A stretch of DNA of 64,000 nt, taken from Paragonimus skrjabini miyazakii (lineage: Eukaryota > Platyhelminthes > Trematoda > Plagiorchiida > Troglotrematidae). Positions 62,211-64,000 of the stretch are shown in pieces (positions within the stretch are counted from its first letter, which is position 1; the number at the start of each line of letters is the position of its first letter). The notes below the pieces were generated by a model. It ran no database searches. It saw nothing but the letters and a program-made list of their open reading frames with translations, and had not been told where the DNA came from. Position numbers and translations under genes: made by a program. Where the stretch lies: contig JTDE01002134.1 of the NCBI GenBank assembly GCA_014338405.1, positions 25,984 through 89,983 on the forward strand, given 5' to 3'.

Positions 62211-64000
62211 TCATTGCTATAATCAGTTAAATTCATCACCTTATCAGGATAACCAGTCGCAAGTATATATCACCTCGTTTCAGATATGTAAGCAATTCGC
62301 CAGGTGTTAGCAACATAAACAAAACAATCGAAGAAGTGTTGAACCTAGACCACTTGAAATGAACGTTTAAAAACCCGAACCCAAATGAGTGAAGAATAGC
62401 ATTAACAAATACTAATCTCCTCGTCAAACAAATAGTTCAGTTCCATTATCCATAATGCAAAATCATTTCAAGAGGAAAATTGACAAATTGACGAACGAAA
62501 CGTCATCAAGTTACTAAAACCAAAAAATCGTGCATATATGTAGCTGTCCTAAAGATGTGGAGGATAAATTCTTATGCATCTGTTTTAGAGAATATACAGT
62601 CAGTTGAGACTCAAGGCCTGGGCAGTAATGGTTATTACTATCAGGCCCTGAGTTTCCACGTTGAAAGTCCGCTCGAGCGGTCCTCAGGATACGCTCAGTC
62701 TGCTGCCAACCTCTGTAGATAGGTTGAATCTGGAATAGTCACGTCTGTAATACAACGAGCTTCTACTAGATTTCCAGCCCACTGAGCAACCAACTCCAAT
62801 CCAAAAATGACAGCCGTAGAGGCGAGTTTGACATCGGTAGGCTGCCAAACTACGAGTGAAATATTAAAAACTAAGGGGGATAAAATAACCACAAACTCCG
62901 ACACTGAATCCATCAAAGTTACACCGTCTGAGACAAACTAATCATGTCAGAACGACTGAATACAACAAGACACGTAATAACGGAGCGGTAAACCGTAAAG
63001 AAAACTGCGGTACGCTTAAACGAATGATCAGCAGTGGGTAGTAGAGATTGACAAACTGCACGAGGACAAGCTTCCCTAAGTAAACTAGATTAAGACGTAG
63101 TAATATGTCGGAATCAATGTTCATCGGGAGAACAATTCGTTACGTGCGTAATTCGACTCGCAACTGCTAAGAAGAAGATTTGGAGCATAAGAAGGTGAAG
63201 TGATTGTAATTGATAACGGAACATTGTGTGCTATAGTTGTTGCACTGCATGAATGAGGACGTTGTACAAATAATGATTACATTACAATTTCGTTGGCTAG
63301 CCTGTCGCAATATTACTACTGCGTAGAAACTAGCTCTGACTTTGAGCTGGGTAAATTTCCGATTACTATGACGTAATCCCGACTACCACAGAAGGTTAAC
63401 AACCACCAACACGGGAACAAACGAAGAGAGAGCGGTCACCAGCTATGTATTAAACACACGACCGTCGTCACACACCCAACGCAGGCAAACAATTTAACAC
63501 CACCCCCTGAAACCTTCGTGATTTTTTAATTCTCGGATAGGTGAGGGTTGAGTGTGTATCGTGACCAAGTTTCTTAGTCCGTGAACCTTACTGGCCACTG
63601 ACGTCACCATCCTCCGCCAACCTGAGAAAACTTATCGACCGTATATCTTTCCTGATCGCTGTTCGTTCTGACGCCCATCTCATAAACGTGATTACCATCA
63701 TCTACGTGCCACAGCTTTGAGCCACTTGCCTAGTGGTCGACGGTCCTCTGTTAGCTGGGGCAGGTCACCAACCTTCACGTTACATTCAAACTTGGTCTAT
63801 TTATGGTATGCCTGGAAAGAGGGTAGACATTCCCGTATTCACCGGTTTCAAAATACACTGGCCAGGTGTTGTGCTTTTCTCCATCCTTTCCTATACCTGT
63901 CTAGCAGTGTGATATGAATGCACGGCAAACCAGTAACTGGTTTTAAAATCAACAGACCGATTGGTTGTAAGACCAAGAGAATGTCCGGAATGTCGTAGAC
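62211..64000. other. No gene recognised
   Basis: The last 600 nt are GC-richer and give plus-strand frames with Trp/His-rich pieces (SNLVYLWYAWKEGRHSRIHR). Probably retroelement-derived, but I could not assign it. Confidence 0.35.

Noticed and set aside
1..64000. CRISPR arrays, bacterial operons or ribosome binding sites
   Set aside because: The window is eukaryotic: spliced genes, retroelements, no spaced direct-repeat array and no long prokaryotic reading frames.

Overview
The window looks like nuclear DNA of a flatworm, most likely a digenean trematode. It is AT-rich, coding sequence is split into small exons with GT-AG (and two GC-AG) introns, and the spaces are full of decayed retroelements. 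The repeat types are tRNA-derived SINEs, one family carrying a minimal type I hammerhead ribozyme, Penelope-like elements with a GIY-YIG domain, and a LINE reverse-transcriptase tail. The assignment to trematodes is inferred from this combination. The species cannot be fixed from sequence alone. A run of 100 N at 57121-57220 marks an assembly gap.

The main gene is on the minus strand, from about 35593 down to 15319. Eleven exons join in phase with no break into 411 codons of an aromatic amino acid hydroxylase. Family signatures (TIKRPF, CYFFTIEFGLC, LMYGKDLDADHP, GLLSSISELK) point to tryptophan hydroxylase, the rate-limiting enzyme of serotonin synthesis, rather than tyrosine or phenylalanine hydroxylase. 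The ACT regulatory domain, the whole catalytic core and most of the C-terminal region are present. The first coding exon (about 25-35 residues) and possibly a small last exon were not found. Two consecutive introns near the 3' end use GC instead of GT donors.

On the left, plus strand, two exons at 2990-3544 and 4438-4596 give the C-terminal 237 residues of an unrecognised Ser-rich protein. An exon-like segment at 7566-7722 and a membrane-spanning open frame at 7984-8235 may belong to another plus-strand gene.

The rest is repeat-derived or unexplained: a LINE fragment at 830-1480, a dispersed repeat at 20-155 and 13350-13755, a GC-richer block with internal duplication at 11070-11600, and SINE/hammerhead copies at 11750-12025, 36590-36960 and 39745-39990. 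A decayed hammerhead at 28785-28829 and further tRNA-like SINE pieces lie in or near introns. Two Penelope-like remnants lie at 46715-47280 and 48800-50340, and a pair of about 0.3 kb direct repeats starts at 60811 and 61884. From 35.6 to 64 kb no convincing host exon was recognised, so the 5' end of the hydroxylase gene may lie there or beyond.
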